NCBI RefSeq assembly: GCF_002869965.1
Contig: NZ_PEBS01000011.1
Coordinates: 1-64,000 of the forward strand
Direction of reading: 5' to 3'
Source: Janthinobacterium sp. ROICE36
GTDB lineage: Bacteria; Pseudomonadota; Gammaproteobacteria; Burkholderiales; Burkholderiaceae_D
Length of the DNA: 64,000 bases
A program made the translations under genes and the position numbers. The notes beneath the pieces are model-generated. The model was not told the origin of the DNA and did no database searches. It saw only the letters and a program-made list of their open reading frames with translations. Positions 17,100 to 25,610 of this stretch are shown here, piece after piece (the stretch's first letter is position 1; each line of letters begins with the position of its first letter).

Positions 17100-17932
17100 A
17101 TAAATGCGAGGCGCTGGCGGCCGGTCCACTCGGCGCCGGCAGCCAGCGTATCGGGCTGGATCAGGGCCGGCTCGATGCAGATGAAGCGCTGGTATTCGTC
17201 GTCGGCCAGGTCGGGCAGGGCGGCTGCGTCTTGCGCGCCCGGGTTCCACACGACGGCATCCGTAAAGCCCTGCTGCTCCAGGCGCAGGGTGTGGCTGCCA
17301 GACTGCAGGCTCAAGGCGCCCGGCAGCTGGTAGTAGATTCGGTCCAACTTGTCTGCAAACTGCAGCAGTTCTTCCGCCTGCAAGGCATCTTGCGGCGTCT
17401 CGTCTGAATAGCGCACGCGCTGCAAGCCGCCAACGCGCGCCTCGCTCAATTGTTCAATCGCAAAATAGCTGTGCAGGGCGGCCGAGAACGGGAATGCCTG
17501 CTCGCCTGTGTTGCGCACGGACAGACTCAGCTCCAGCGATTGGCCTTGCACCGCCACGCGCAGGCGCAGGGTGAAGGCGTAGGGCCAGCTGGCGCCGATC
17601 GCCTCCGGCAGTTCCGTGTGCTGCAAGGTAAATTCCGCATGGGCAGCGCCATCGACTTTGCCGGTCGATTCCAGCTGCCAGGTCGCCACGCGCGCAAAGC
17701 CATGGCGCATGCCCGTGCCGCGCGCGCCGAACTGGGGAAAGATCACGGGCACGCCGCCACGGATGGCGCGGCTGCCATCGAGACTGGATGCGCGGCTGCA
17801 GAACAGGCGCTCCTGGCCGTCGCTGGTCCGCCACGAGACCAGGTGGCCGCCGTACAGGGTGACGGTGGCTTGCGCGCCATCGGCGGCGCAGATGGTCACG
17901 GCTGGCAGCTCGCCAAAGATACTCTCGCTCAT
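17096..17932 (-). CDS. D-hexose-6-phosphate mutarotase (aldose 1-epimerase family)
   Basis: The 278-residue cytoplasmic protein matches YeaD-like mutarotases that interconvert alpha and beta glucose-6-phosphate. Family segments are YGGHLVSWRT, IRGGVPVIFPQFG, MRHGFAR, and an acidic-residue site near VVWNPG. The usual catalytic His and Glu fall in HSYFAIEQL and the C-terminal FICIEPA region. It has no signal peptide. It lies 14 bp downstream of amiC on the same strand; whether they share a transcript is unclear. Confidence 0.88.
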   Translation of the reverse strand: MSESIFGELPAVTICAADGAQATVTLYGGHLVSWRTSDGQERLFCSRASSLDGSRAIRGGVPVIFPQFGARGTGMRHGFARVATWQLESTGKVDGAAHAEFTLQHTELPEAIGASWPYAFTLRLRVAVQGQSLELSLSVRNTGEQAFPFSAALHSYFAIEQLSEARVGGLQRVRYSDETPQDALQAEELLQFADKLDRIYYQLPGALSLQSGSHTLRLEQQGFTDAVVWNPGAQDAAALPDLADDEYQRFICIEPALIQPDTLAAGAEWTGRQRLAFI

Positions 17933-17946
17933 GCTCGGCTTTCTTG

Positions 17947-19344
17947 TCAGGTCAAACGGCTTTTCGCCAGCGGCGGATTCTTGGCGAAGTAATTCTTGAT
18001 GCCCGTGACGATGGCGTCTGCCATCTGGTCCTGGTAGCCGTTGTCGGTCAGCTTGGCTTCTTCTTCCGGGTTCGAGATGAAGGCTGTCTCAATCAGGATG
18101 GAGGGGATGTCCGGTGCTTTCAGCACGGCGAAACCGGCCTGCTCGACGGATCCCTTGTGCAGGCGGTTGATGCCGCCGATTTCGCGCAGCACGGCCTTGC
18201 CCAGCTTCATGCTGTCATTGATTTGCGCCGTCGTCGACAGGTCGAGCAGCACGCTGGCCAGTTGCTTGTCGTGGTTCTTCACGTTCACGCCGCCGATCAG
18301 GTCGGCCTGATTTTCCTTGTTGGCCAGCCAGCGCGCGGCCGTCGAGGTGGCGCCTTTCTCGGACAGTACGAAGACGGACGAGCCGCGCGCCGTCGGCTGG
18401 ATGAACGCGTCGGCGTGGATGGAGACGAACAGGTCGGCCTGCACCTTGCGTGCTTTTTCCACGCGCATGCCCAGCGGGACGAAGAAATCGGCGTCGCGCG
18501 TGAGCATGACGCGCATGTTGGGCTGCAGTTCCAGCTTGGTTTTGAGGCGCTTGGCGATGGCCAGCACCACGTCTTTTTCGCGGCTGCCCCGGCTGCCCAT
18601 GGCGCCCGGGTCTTCGCCTCCGTGGCCGGGGTCGAGCGCGATGGTAATCATGCGCACCACTTTCTGGCCTGGCAGGGGGCGCGCTTCGGGGCGCTGTTCC
18701 GGGCGGATATCGGGCACAGGCGGCACGATGGTCGCCACCGGCGGCACGACCGCCACGGGCGGCTTGCCGCTGTCGGGCAGGGGCAGCGCGGGCGGCGGCG
18801 TATGCGTGCCGGCCATCGGTGGCTTGGCGGGGTCGCTCGACCAGTCGCCCTTTTCGATCATCTGCGCGATCAGGTCCGGCTCGTGCACGGGATACAGGTC
18901 GAAGATCAGGCGGTGGTTGTAGGAGCCGGCCGGCGGCAGGGTAAACAGCTGCGGCGTGACTTCCTCCTTCAGGTCGAACACCAGGCGCACCACGTTGGGC
19001 CGGTTCTGGCCCACGCGCACCTGCTTGATGTACGGGTCGTTCGACTGGATCTTCGCCACCAGGCCTTTCAAGGTGGGATTGAGCTCCAGTCCTTCGATGT
19101 CGACCACCAGCCGTTCCGGGTCCTTGACGATGAAGTGGGTCGCCTTCAGGATGCTGTCGTTTTCCAAGGTGACGCGCGTGTAGTCATCGGCCGGCCAGAC
19201 GCGCACGGCGAGAATTTGCGCCGCCATCGCCGACATGGGCGCGAACACGGACAACAGCAGGGTGCCGCCGGCCTTGAGTACCGTGCGCCGGGTGATGGGC
19301 GAGGAGATCAAAGGTTCGGGGCGAATTTGAGACGATGAAGGCAT
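17947..19344 (-). CDS. amiC: N-acetylmuramoyl-L-alanine amidase, Tat-exported AmiC type
   Basis: The 465-residue amidase cleaves the amide between MurNAc and the stem peptide to split daughter cells. A twin-arginine signal (TRRTVLKAGGTLLLSVFA) is followed by an AMIN domain (about residues 45-145), which targets septal peptidoglycan. A Pro-rich linker comes next, and then an Amidase_3 domain with zinc ligands in DPGHGGEDPG, GSREKDVVL and VSIHADAF and the catalytic Glu in ILIETAFISN. Tat export and the AMIN domain match E. coli AmiC. Its start lies 37 bp inside the end of tsaE, the usual tsaE-amiC arrangement. Confidence 0.95.
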   Translation of the reverse strand: MPSSSQIRPEPLISSPITRRTVLKAGGTLLLSVFAPMSAMAAQILAVRVWPADDYTRVTLENDSILKATHFIVKDPERLVVDIEGLELNPTLKGLVAKIQSNDPYIKQVRVGQNRPNVVRLVFDLKEEVTPQLFTLPPAGSYNHRLIFDLYPVHEPDLIAQMIEKGDWSSDPAKPPMAGTHTPPPALPLPDSGKPPVAVVPPVATIVPPVPDIRPEQRPEARPLPGQKVVRMITIALDPGHGGEDPGAMGSRGSREKDVVLAIAKRLKTKLELQPNMRVMLTRDADFFVPLGMRVEKARKVQADLFVSIHADAFIQPTARGSSVFVLSEKGATSTAARWLANKENQADLIGGVNVKNHDKQLASVLLDLSTTAQINDSMKLGKAVLREIGGINRLHKGSVEQAGFAVLKAPDIPSILIETAFISNPEEEAKLTDNGYQDQMADAIVTGIKNYFAKNPPLAKSRLT

Positions 19345-19796
19345 GACAGACCCAATTCAGAAGACGCCTGCAATTCTACATCACGTCCTGTACCCGCAAC
19401 GTTCAAATAAATATTCAGGTCGGCCGGCGGCAGAACCGGTTCGGCTTTCTCCGGCCATTCGACGATGCAGATATTGCGGCCGTCGAAGTCTTCGCGAAAA
19501 CCGGCGTCGAGGAATTCCTCGGCACTGCCCATGCGGTACAGGTCGAAGTGGATGACGTTGACGCTCTGGCCATCGAGCTGCACCGTGTACGGTTCGGACA
19601 GCGTATAGGTGGGGCTTTTGACGTGGCCCGCATGGCCTGCCGCGTGCAGCAGGGCGCGCGTGAGGGCCGTCTTGCCGGCACCCAGGTCGCCATGCAGGTA
19701 GATCGCCAGGCCCGGTGCCAGTGCGCGCGCCAGCGCGGCGCCCAGCGCGGCGGTACCGGCTTCGTCGTGGAGGTGGGCTGTGAAGTGTTCGGTCAT
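19308..19796 (-). CDS. tsaE: tRNA threonylcarbamoyladenosine biosynthesis ATPase TsaE
   Basis: The 162-residue protein has the Walker A motif GDLGAGKT, the family motif SPTYTLSEPY, and HFDLYRMGSAEEFLDAGF with ICIVEWPEKAE. It is the P-loop ATPase that resets the TsaB-TsaD complex during t6A37 synthesis in tRNAs reading ANN codons. The gene overlaps the start of amiC. It is divergent from queG, another tRNA-modification gene, 78 bp away. Confidence 0.95.
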   Translation of the reverse strand: MTEHFTAHLHDEAGTAALGAALARALAPGLAIYLHGDLGAGKTALTRALLHAAGHAGHVKSPTYTLSEPYTVQLDGQSVNVIHFDLYRMGSAEEFLDAGFREDFDGRNICIVEWPEKAEPVLPPADLNIYLNVAGTGRDVELQASSELGLSCLHRLKFAPNL

Positions 19797-19874
19797 TATC
19801 TTCTGTATCGCATAAAATGGAGGCTGCTGTCATTGTAACCGCCCGCGCGCCTGCCGTTTTCCGTAAAGTCCCCT

Positions 19875-20966
19875 ATGTCTGCCACCGTCACCGATCTCGC
19901 CGTCCTGGCGCGCACCATTAAAGAATGGGGGCGCGAGCTGGGTTTTGCCGAGGTGCGTATCGCCGACGTGGACCTGTCGCACATGGAAGCACCCTTGCAG
20001 GCCTGGCTAGCTGCAGGGTACCACGGCGAAATGGATTACATGGCCAGCCATGGCATGAAGCGTGCGCGCCCGGCCGAACTGGTGCCGGGTACGGTGCGCG
20101 CCATCAGTGCGCGCATGAATTACCTGCCGCCGGCGCTGGGCCCGGACTGGCGCGCGCACGAGGCGGCGCGCGACGCCGATCCCGCAGCGGCCGTGATCTC
20201 CGTGTATGCGCGGGGCCGCGACTATCACAAGGTGATGCGTGCGCGCCTGCAGCAGCTGGCCGAGCGCATCAAGGGCGAGATCGGCGACTTCGGTTACCGC
20301 GTCTTCAGCGATTCGGCGCCCGTGATGGAAGTCGAACTGGCGCAAAAGGGAGGGCTGGGCTGGCGCGGCAAGCACACTTTGCTGATCAACCGCCAGGGCG
20401 GCTCCTTCTTCTTCCTCGGCGAAATCCTGATCGACGTGCCGCTGCCCGTCGACCCGCCGGAGATTGCGCGCTGCGGCCAGTGCTCGGCCTGCATCACGGT
20501 GTGCCCGACGCAGGCGATACTGGGGCCGTACCAGCTCGACGCGCGCCGCTGCATCTCCTACCTGACCATCGAATTGAAGGGCGCCATTCCCGTCGAGATG
20601 CGCCCCTTGATCGGCAACAAGGTGTACGGCTGCGACGATTGTCAGACCGTCTGCCCGTGGAATAAATTCGCCCAGCGCGCCGTCGTGCCCGACTTCGACG
20701 AGCGCCACAGCCTGGGCAGCGCCGGCATGGTGGAGCTGTTCGCCTGGACGGAAGAGCAATTCAACCGCCGCATGGAAGGCAGCGCGATTCGCCGCATCGG
20801 CCACGAACGCTGGCTGCGCAACCTGGCCGTCGGCATGGGCAACGCGGCCGCCAAGGCCCTGGGCCAGGCCGACATCGTCGCGGCCCTGCTGTCGCGCCGC
20901 GAGCACCCGTCGGCCATCGTGCGCGAACACGTCGAATGGGCGCTGGCCCTGCACGGTATCGTTTGA
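19875..20966 (+). CDS. queG: Epoxyqueuosine reductase
   Basis: This 363-residue cobalamin- and iron-sulphur-dependent enzyme makes the last step to queuosine at position 34 of GUN-decoding tRNAs. It has two [4Fe-4S] clusters from CGQCSACITVCPTQAI and CDDCQTVCPWNKF. The N-terminal cobalamin-binding part contains YHGEMDYMA and VYARGRDYHKVMRARL. A HEAT-like C-terminal extension (about residues 290-363) is typical of QueG. The start is the ATG immediately after the short divergent promoter region shared with tsaE. Confidence 0.96.
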   Translation: MSATVTDLAVLARTIKEWGRELGFAEVRIADVDLSHMEAPLQAWLAAGYHGEMDYMASHGMKRARPAELVPGTVRAISARMNYLPPALGPDWRAHEAARDADPAAAVISVYARGRDYHKVMRARLQQLAERIKGEIGDFGYRVFSDSAPVMEVELAQKGGLGWRGKHTLLINRQGGSFFFLGEILIDVPLPVDPPEIARCGQCSACITVCPTQAILGPYQLDARRCISYLTIELKGAIPVEMRPLIGNKVYGCDDCQTVCPWNKFAQRAVVPDFDERHSLGSAGMVELFAWTEEQFNRRMEGSAIRRIGHERWLRNLAVGMGNAAAKALGQADIVAALLSRREHPSAIVREHVEWALALHGIV

Positions 20967-20973
20967 TTTTCGT

Positions 20974-21204
20974 TTAAACCTGCTGCAGGCGCAGCGCCGA
21001 CCACTCACTATCAATGGCGACCATCGCCACGCTGTTGCGCCCCACGGTGTGTGCAAAGTGGCGGATATCGTCGCGGTGGATGTCGCTGCCCGCCTCCGCC
21101 GGCAACTGCGCCAGCAATTCCCCGTGTTCGCCGCCGTCATTGAGTACGGCCAGGGCCTTGGCATTTTTCACAACCATTTTGTCGAAGGCGGTTTTGTCAG
21201 GCAT
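20974..21204 (-). CDS. Small hypothetical protein
   Basis: This 76-residue frame has ordinary-looking composition (KNAKALAVLNDGGEHGELL, then DIHRDDIRHFAHTVGRN) and no recognised domain. A TTG start at 21243 would add 13 residues. The ATG at 21204 is preferred by default, but neither start has a convincing ribosome-binding site. It fills the gap between queG and the padR-type gene and would read away from the latter. Its reality rests on composition alone. Confidence 0.45.
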   Translation of the reverse strand: MPDKTAFDKMVVKNAKALAVLNDGGEHGELLAQLPAEAGSDIHRDDIRHFAHTVGRNSVAMVAIDSEWSALRLQQV

Positions 21205-21251
21205 GGCATCGGCGTGTGGATGGGGGAAAGACGCGCATAACAAATTTTTCC

Positions 21252-21303
21252 TTGACTTATCGATATATCGTTATAAAATAAAGATACCTACTAACGATAT
21301 ATC
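21252..21303 (+). promoter_or_regulatory. Promoter and inverted-repeat operator of the yqjI-like operon
   Basis: GATATATCGTTA (21262-21273) and its exact reverse complement TAACGATATATC (21292-21303) form a 12-bp perfect inverted repeat with an 18-bp spacer. A -35-like TTGACT lies at 21252-21257 and an AT-rich -10-like TAAAAT at 21274-21279, so the repeats overlap the promoter. The site is 15 bp before the start of the PadR-family gene, as expected for autorepression. Confidence 0.75.
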
Positions 21304-21317
21304 TTTAAAGAGAAAAC

Positions 21318-21962
21318 ATGAGAAACTCACACCACGCAGAACACGGCCATTGCGGCCAACATCACCACCATCACGGCGAGCATCGCCACGAACACAACCC
21401 TGGTCACTTCATGCACGGCCGCGGCCCGCGCGGCTTCGACGAGCGAGGCGACGGCATGGGCCATGGCGGCCCCGGTGGCCGGGGTGGACGCGGCGAACGG
21501 GCCGAGCGCGTCTTCGGCCGTGGCGACCTGCCGCTGATCGTGCTGGCGCTGATCGAAATCAGCCCCCGTCACGGCTATGAAATCATCAAGGCCATCGAAG
21601 AGCGTTGCGGCGGCGCGTATGCCCCCAGCCCGGGTGCCGTGTATCCGACATTGACCTTGCTGGAAGAGCAGGACCACGTGACGTCCTCCGAAAGCGCCAG
21701 CGGCAAGAAGCTCTACGCGATCACGGACCAGGGGCGCGCCTATCTTGACGAGAACCGCGCCCAGGTGGACGGCATTCTGGCTCGCCTCGACATGTTCGCC
21801 CGGGTCCAGGCGCGCAAGGCCTTGCCCGAGCGCGTGCACCAGGCCATGCACACCCTCAAGCATGCGCTGTTGCTGAACAAGAGCAACTGGAGTGAAGCGG
21901 AAGCCGAGCGCGTTTCTGCCGTGCTGGAACAGGCGGCGAACGCCATCGTCGATGGTCACTGA
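21318..21962 (+). CDS. PadR-family metal-responsive repressor, YqjI-like
   Basis: The 214-residue protein has a His-rich N-terminus (GHCGQHHHHHGEHRHEHNPG) and a Gly/Arg-rich linker, then a PadR winged helix (DLPLIVLALIEISPRHGYEIIKAIEE, SPGAVYPTLTLLEEQ). A C-terminal helix region follows. This layout matches E. coli YqjI, a nickel/iron-sensing repressor of the ferric reductase gene yqjH; the downstream gene here is indeed a YqjH-like protein. The histidines probably bind Ni, Fe or Zn and relieve repression; which metal is unknown. AAAGAGA precedes the ATG. Confidence 0.9.
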   Translation: MRNSHHAEHGHCGQHHHHHGEHRHEHNPGHFMHGRGPRGFDERGDGMGHGGPGGRGGRGERAERVFGRGDLPLIVLALIEISPRHGYEIIKAIEERCGGAYAPSPGAVYPTLTLLEEQDHVTSSESASGKKLYAITDQGRAYLDENRAQVDGILARLDMFARVQARKALPERVHQAMHTLKHALLLNKSNWSEAEAERVSAVLEQAANAIVDGH

Positions 21963-21984
21963 GCCTACTTTACAAGGATAAGCA

Positions 21985-22812
21985 ATGATTACTGCATCAC
22001 CTACGGCACCACGCCCGCATGCCATCGAGCGCGTGCGGCATGACTTGACACTGCGCGTGCTCACCGTCGTGCGCACCGAGCAGCTGACGCCGCACATGCG
22101 CCGCATCACCCTGGCCGGCGACGACCTGGAAGGCTTTGTCTCGCCGGCGCACGACGATCACGTGAAACTGTTCTTCCCCGCCCCGGGCGAGACTACCCCC
22201 GTGCTTCCCGTGCTGGGCAACGGCGCTAACCCGATCCAGTACGCGCAAGGGGCGCGTCCCATCGCCCGCAACTACACGCCGCGCCGTTATGACGCCGAAC
22301 GGCGCGAGCTGGAAATCGACTTCGTGCTGCATGACGACGGGCCTGCATCGCTGTGGGCGGCGCAAGCCGTACCCGGCCAGACCCTGGGCGTGGGCGGTCC
22401 GCGCGGCTCGATGCTGGTGCCGTTTGACTTCGACTGGTATGTGCTGGTGGGCGACCAGACGGCCCTGCCGGCGATCGCCCGCCGCCTGGAGCAGCTGCCG
22501 GCCACGGCGCGGGCGATGGCCGTGATCGAAATCGTCGAAGACGGCGAACAGATCGCGTTGGACAGTGCGGCGCAGCTGGACGTGCGCTGGGTGGCGCGCA
22601 ATGGCCGCAGCGGCGCCTTGTTGCTGGAAGCGTTGGCGCAGGTGGCCCTGCCGCAGGATGGCGATGGCTATGTGTGGGTGGCGTGCGAGCATGCGCAGGT
22701 GCAGGGCTTGCGCGGGCACTTTATTGAAGCCGGGGTGCCGAAGCAGCATCTGCATGTAGCCAGTTACTGGAAGCATGGGGCGGCCGAGCACCATGAGCAT
22801 CATGATGAGTGA
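21985..22812 (+). CDS. Siderophore-interacting ferric reductase, YqjH/ViuB-like
   Basis: This 275-residue NAD(P)H:ferric-siderophore reductase has an FAD-binding domain with the flavin motif ARNYTPRRYD and VLHDDGPASLWA. The SIP C-terminal domain carries DWYVLVGDQTALPAI and VWVACEHAQVQGLRGHF. It ends in a His/Glu-rich tail (KHGAAEHHEHHDE) that may bind metal. It follows the PadR-type gene by 22 bp and is surely its operon partner. It would release iron from imported ferric siderophores in the cytoplasm, consistent with the fecIR-receptor unit elsewhere in the window. Confidence 0.92.
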   Translation: MITASPTAPRPHAIERVRHDLTLRVLTVVRTEQLTPHMRRITLAGDDLEGFVSPAHDDHVKLFFPAPGETTPVLPVLGNGANPIQYAQGARPIARNYTPRRYDAERRELEIDFVLHDDGPASLWAAQAVPGQTLGVGGPRGSMLVPFDFDWYVLVGDQTALPAIARRLEQLPATARAMAVIEIVEDGEQIALDSAAQLDVRWVARNGRSGALLLEALAQVALPQDGDGYVWVACEHAQVQGLRGHFIEAGVPKQHLHVASYWKHGAAEHHEHHDE

Positions 22813-22814
22813 TT

Positions 22815-22838
22815 AAGGCCGGGGTCAGACCCCAGATT
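22815..22838. repeat. Dispersed intergenic palindrome, copy 2
   Basis: AAGGCCGGGGTCAGACCCC followed by AGATT. It matches the copy at 12023 except for two positions flanking the identical palindromic core. It lies three bases after the reductase stop and just before the convergent dctR end. Confidence 0.7.
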
Positions 22839-22843
22839 GCAGC

Positions 22844-23428
22844 CTACTTCAACAAGCCCGCCAGCTCCACCGCCGTCTTGACCTGCATCTTGTCGAAGAT
22901 ATGCGCGCGGTGCACTTCCACGGTGCGCATGCTGATGCCCAGCTTGTCGGCCACCACCTTGTTCATCTTGCCCGCCAAAATCAGGTCCAGCACTTCGCGT
23001 TCGCGCGTCGACAGGGTGGCCAGGCGCGCGTGCACGGCGGCCATCTCGCCTGCCTGGCGCGAGTTCGCCAGGCCCTGCTGCACGCGGTCCATCAGGTCGT
23101 TGTCGTTGAACGGCTTTTCGAAAAAATCGAAGGCGCCCCGTTTCAGGCTGTCGACGGCCATCGGCACGTCGCCGTGGCCGGTGAGGAAAATCACGGGCAG
23201 GCGCGCCGTCAGGTCGCGCTTGACCAGCTGGTCGAACAGGGCGATGCCGTTCATGTCGGGCATGCGCACGTCGAGCAGCACGCAGTCGCCAGCGGCGTCG
23301 AAGCTGCCGTCCAGGCTATCGAGGAATTGCTGGGCGCTGGCGTAGTTGCGCGCCTCGATGCTGCGCGAGGCGGCCAGCCAGGACAGGGAGTCGCGTACGA
23401 CCTCTTCGTCGTCGATGATGTGTAGCAT
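22844..23428 (-). CDS. dctR: FixJ/DctR-type two-component response regulator
   Basis: The 194-residue regulator has a receiver domain with acidic pocket D6-D7, phosphoacceptor Asp53 (LLDVRMPDMNG), switch Thr (FLTGHGDVPMA) and Lys in FEKPF. A LuxR-type HTH follows (LSTREREVLDLILAGKMNKVVADKLGIS). It is 18 bp downstream of the sensor gene and divergent from a DctPQM TRAP transporter, which fits the Rhodobacter DctS-DctR arrangement for C4-dicarboxylate induction. It may bind the 26-bp palindrome at 25511. Confidence 0.9.
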   Translation of the reverse strand: MLHIIDDEEVVRDSLSWLAASRSIEARNYASAQQFLDSLDGSFDAAGDCVLLDVRMPDMNGIALFDQLVKRDLTARLPVIFLTGHGDVPMAVDSLKRGAFDFFEKPFNDNDLMDRVQQGLANSRQAGEMAAVHARLATLSTREREVLDLILAGKMNKVVADKLGISMRTVEVHRAHIFDKMQVKTAVELAGLLK

Positions 23429-23446
23429 GGTGTCTCCGGCTCGTCG

Positions 23447-25480
23447 TTATTGGTTATTGCTTATTGCCTGGTGCTGAGTGCGCGGCGCGGCCGGCACACT
23501 GAATGTAAAGATAGTACCGCCAGCGGGGTTGGCGTTGAAAGTCAGCGCGCCGCCGTGAAATTCGATGGCGGTGCGGCAGATGTTCAGGCCCATGCCCATG
23601 CCTTCGGACTTGGTCGAGAAAAACGGCGAAAACAGCCGCTCGGCCACGTCTTGCGCAATGCCGTGGCCATGGTCGATCACATCCACCGTCACCATGCCTT
23701 GCTGCGCATCGTGGCTGGCCCGCAGGCGCATGATACGCCGTCCGGGTGGCGCATCCTGCATGGCCTCGATGGCGTTGCGCGTCAGGTTCAGCAGCACTTG
23801 CTCGATCATCACGGGGTCGGCGCGCAACAGCGGCAGGTCCGGCGGCAGCTCTTCCTGGATGGTGACATAGTATTTGCGCGCCTGCAGGTCGATCAGCGCG
23901 CGGATGCCGTCGATCAGCGTGCGGATGGCGATATCCTGGCGCTGCGGTTCGCTTTTGCGCACAAAATCATGCACGCTGCGGATGATCTGGCCGGCCCGCT
24001 GCGCCTGCGCGCCGGCCTGTTCCAGCGCCGGCTTCAAGGTGTTCGGATCGACGGGGGCGTCATGCTCGATGGCGCGGCGGATCAGGTTCAGCGCCCCCGT
24101 GGTGTAGCTGGAGATGGCTGCCAGCGGCTGGTTCAGTTCATGCGCCAGCATCGACGCCAACTCGCCCATGGTGGCCAGGCGCGAACTCGTTTGCAGCTTT
24201 TCCTGCTGCTGGCGATTCAGTTCCTCGACCCGCTTGCGGTCCGAAATGTCGAGCACGGAGCCCATCCAGCCTGTCTGCCGGCCGTTCTTGTCCACCAGCG
24301 GCGCTTCGAAGATCAGCACGGGCACGCGCGTGCCGTCGGGGCGCTGGAAATAGGTTTCGAACTGCGGCGTGGGATTGCCAGCAAGGGCCTTGACGAAGCG
24401 CTGCTGGTATTCCTCCAGCGCTTCTGGCACCCAGTAGGGCATGGGTGGCAAACGCCCCAGGATTTCCTCGGCAGGATAGCCGACGATGTGGCAGAACGCG
24501 GGATTGACATACGTGACACGTCCTTCCAGGTCGCGCGCGCGCATGCCTGTCACCAGCGAGTTTTCCATCGCCGTGCGAAACAGCATCTGCTGGCGCAGCG
24601 CCCCTTCGGCCACCAGGCGGCGCGAAATATGCCGCCACAGGGCCAGCAAGCTCCACAGCAAACCCAGCGACAGGGCGATGACGGAGCCGACCAGCAAATT
24701 GGGCAGCAGCTTGGGCTGGCTTTTTACACTGTCGGTAAACAGGGTGATGGTGGCACCGGGCACGTCGAGCGCGCGCTTGTGCGTGTACACGCCGTGACCG
24801 GGACCGGCGGCGGCGCGCCGCGCCAGTACCTTGTCGTCGCGGTCGATCAGCGAAATCTGGTTATCCTGGGCGAACCACCACGGCACCATTTCATCGAGCA
24901 GGCTGCTGATCTGGTAGGTAGCTACCAGGCTGCCCACATAGCGCTGGCCATCGAACAGGGGCTGGTGGTAATCCATCAGCATGGCGCCTGGCGGCGCGTC
25001 GGGAAAGCCGCTTTGCTGCGATGGCTGGGCATACTGCCCCCGGTGCAGGCGGCGCGCATTGTCGGCCGCCGTCAGCGAAGCCGGTGAAAACGCCAGGGCA
25101 TGCGGCAGGCTGTTGTCGCTGGTGGCCAGCACCTTGCCGCTGGTGTCGAGCCATAGCACGCGCTGCAATTCGCGGCCATTGCGCAGCATCTGCTGCAGCC
25201 GTTCGTGCACTTTTTCCGCGCTCAGCGAGGCGCTGGCGATGTCCACGCCCAGGTTGAACAGGCTTTCCTCGTTGCGCGCCAGTTGAAAGCGGATGGTTTG
25301 CTCCACCCACAGGGTATCGGCGATCAACTGCTCCTGGCGCTCGTTGCTTTCCATCTGGCGTGCCTGCCAGGGCAGCCAGAACAGGATGGACAGGAACAGC
25401 AGCAGCAGGATGACGGGCAGCAGCCAGCGCATCGGGCTCGATAGCTTGAAGCGGCGTGCAAGGGTGGGAGGAGTCGGCAT
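23447..25480 (-). CDS. dctS: C4-dicarboxylate sensor histidine kinase DctS-like
   Basis: The 677-residue inner-membrane kinase has a first TM at about residues 19-37, a large periplasmic sensor domain and a second TM near 260-282. A PAS domain follows (NSLVTGMRARDLEGRVTYVN, GYPAEEILGR), then HisKA with phosphoacceptor His447 (LAHELNQPLAAIS) and an HATPase domain (LLNLTRNAIEAM, DHGHGIAQ, GMGMGLNICRTAIEFHGG). The order matches DctS of the FixL/NtrB-like class. It is divergent from dctP across 130 bp and co-directional with dctR. Confidence 0.9.
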   Translation of the reverse strand: MPTPPTLARRFKLSSPMRWLLPVILLLLFLSILFWLPWQARQMESNERQEQLIADTLWVEQTIRFQLARNEESLFNLGVDIASASLSAEKVHERLQQMLRNGRELQRVLWLDTSGKVLATSDNSLPHALAFSPASLTAADNARRLHRGQYAQPSQQSGFPDAPPGAMLMDYHQPLFDGQRYVGSLVATYQISSLLDEMVPWWFAQDNQISLIDRDDKVLARRAAAGPGHGVYTHKRALDVPGATITLFTDSVKSQPKLLPNLLVGSVIALSLGLLWSLLALWRHISRRLVAEGALRQQMLFRTAMENSLVTGMRARDLEGRVTYVNPAFCHIVGYPAEEILGRLPPMPYWVPEALEEYQQRFVKALAGNPTPQFETYFQRPDGTRVPVLIFEAPLVDKNGRQTGWMGSVLDISDRKRVEELNRQQQEKLQTSSRLATMGELASMLAHELNQPLAAISSYTTGALNLIRRAIEHDAPVDPNTLKPALEQAGAQAQRAGQIIRSVHDFVRKSEPQRQDIAIRTLIDGIRALIDLQARKYYVTIQEELPPDLPLLRADPVMIEQVLLNLTRNAIEAMQDAPPGRRIMRLRASHDAQQGMVTVDVIDHGHGIAQDVAERLFSPFFSTKSEGMGMGLNICRTAIEFHGGALTFNANPAGGTIFTFSVPAAPRTQHQAISNNQ

Positions 25481-25510
25481 GGCTGGCAGGGTAGCGGCTT
25501 ATCGGGAGCC

Positions 25511-25536
25511 GGCTATTGTGGTTAACCACAATAGCC
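25511..25536. promoter_or_regulatory. 26-bp perfect palindrome between dctS and dctP
   Basis: GGCTATTGTGGTT is followed without spacer by its exact reverse complement, centred on GTTAAC. It lies 31 bp upstream of dctS and 75 bp upstream of dctP, so it can control both divergent units. It is most simply the operator for the DctR dimer. It is too symmetric, and not followed by T runs, to be a terminator. Confidence 0.7.
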
Positions 25537-25610
25537 GTGGTGGTTTCTTTGGGACAATATCCAAGTAGACAAATAATAAAGTTTTTTCAAAAACCATCCA
25601 GGAGACAAAA

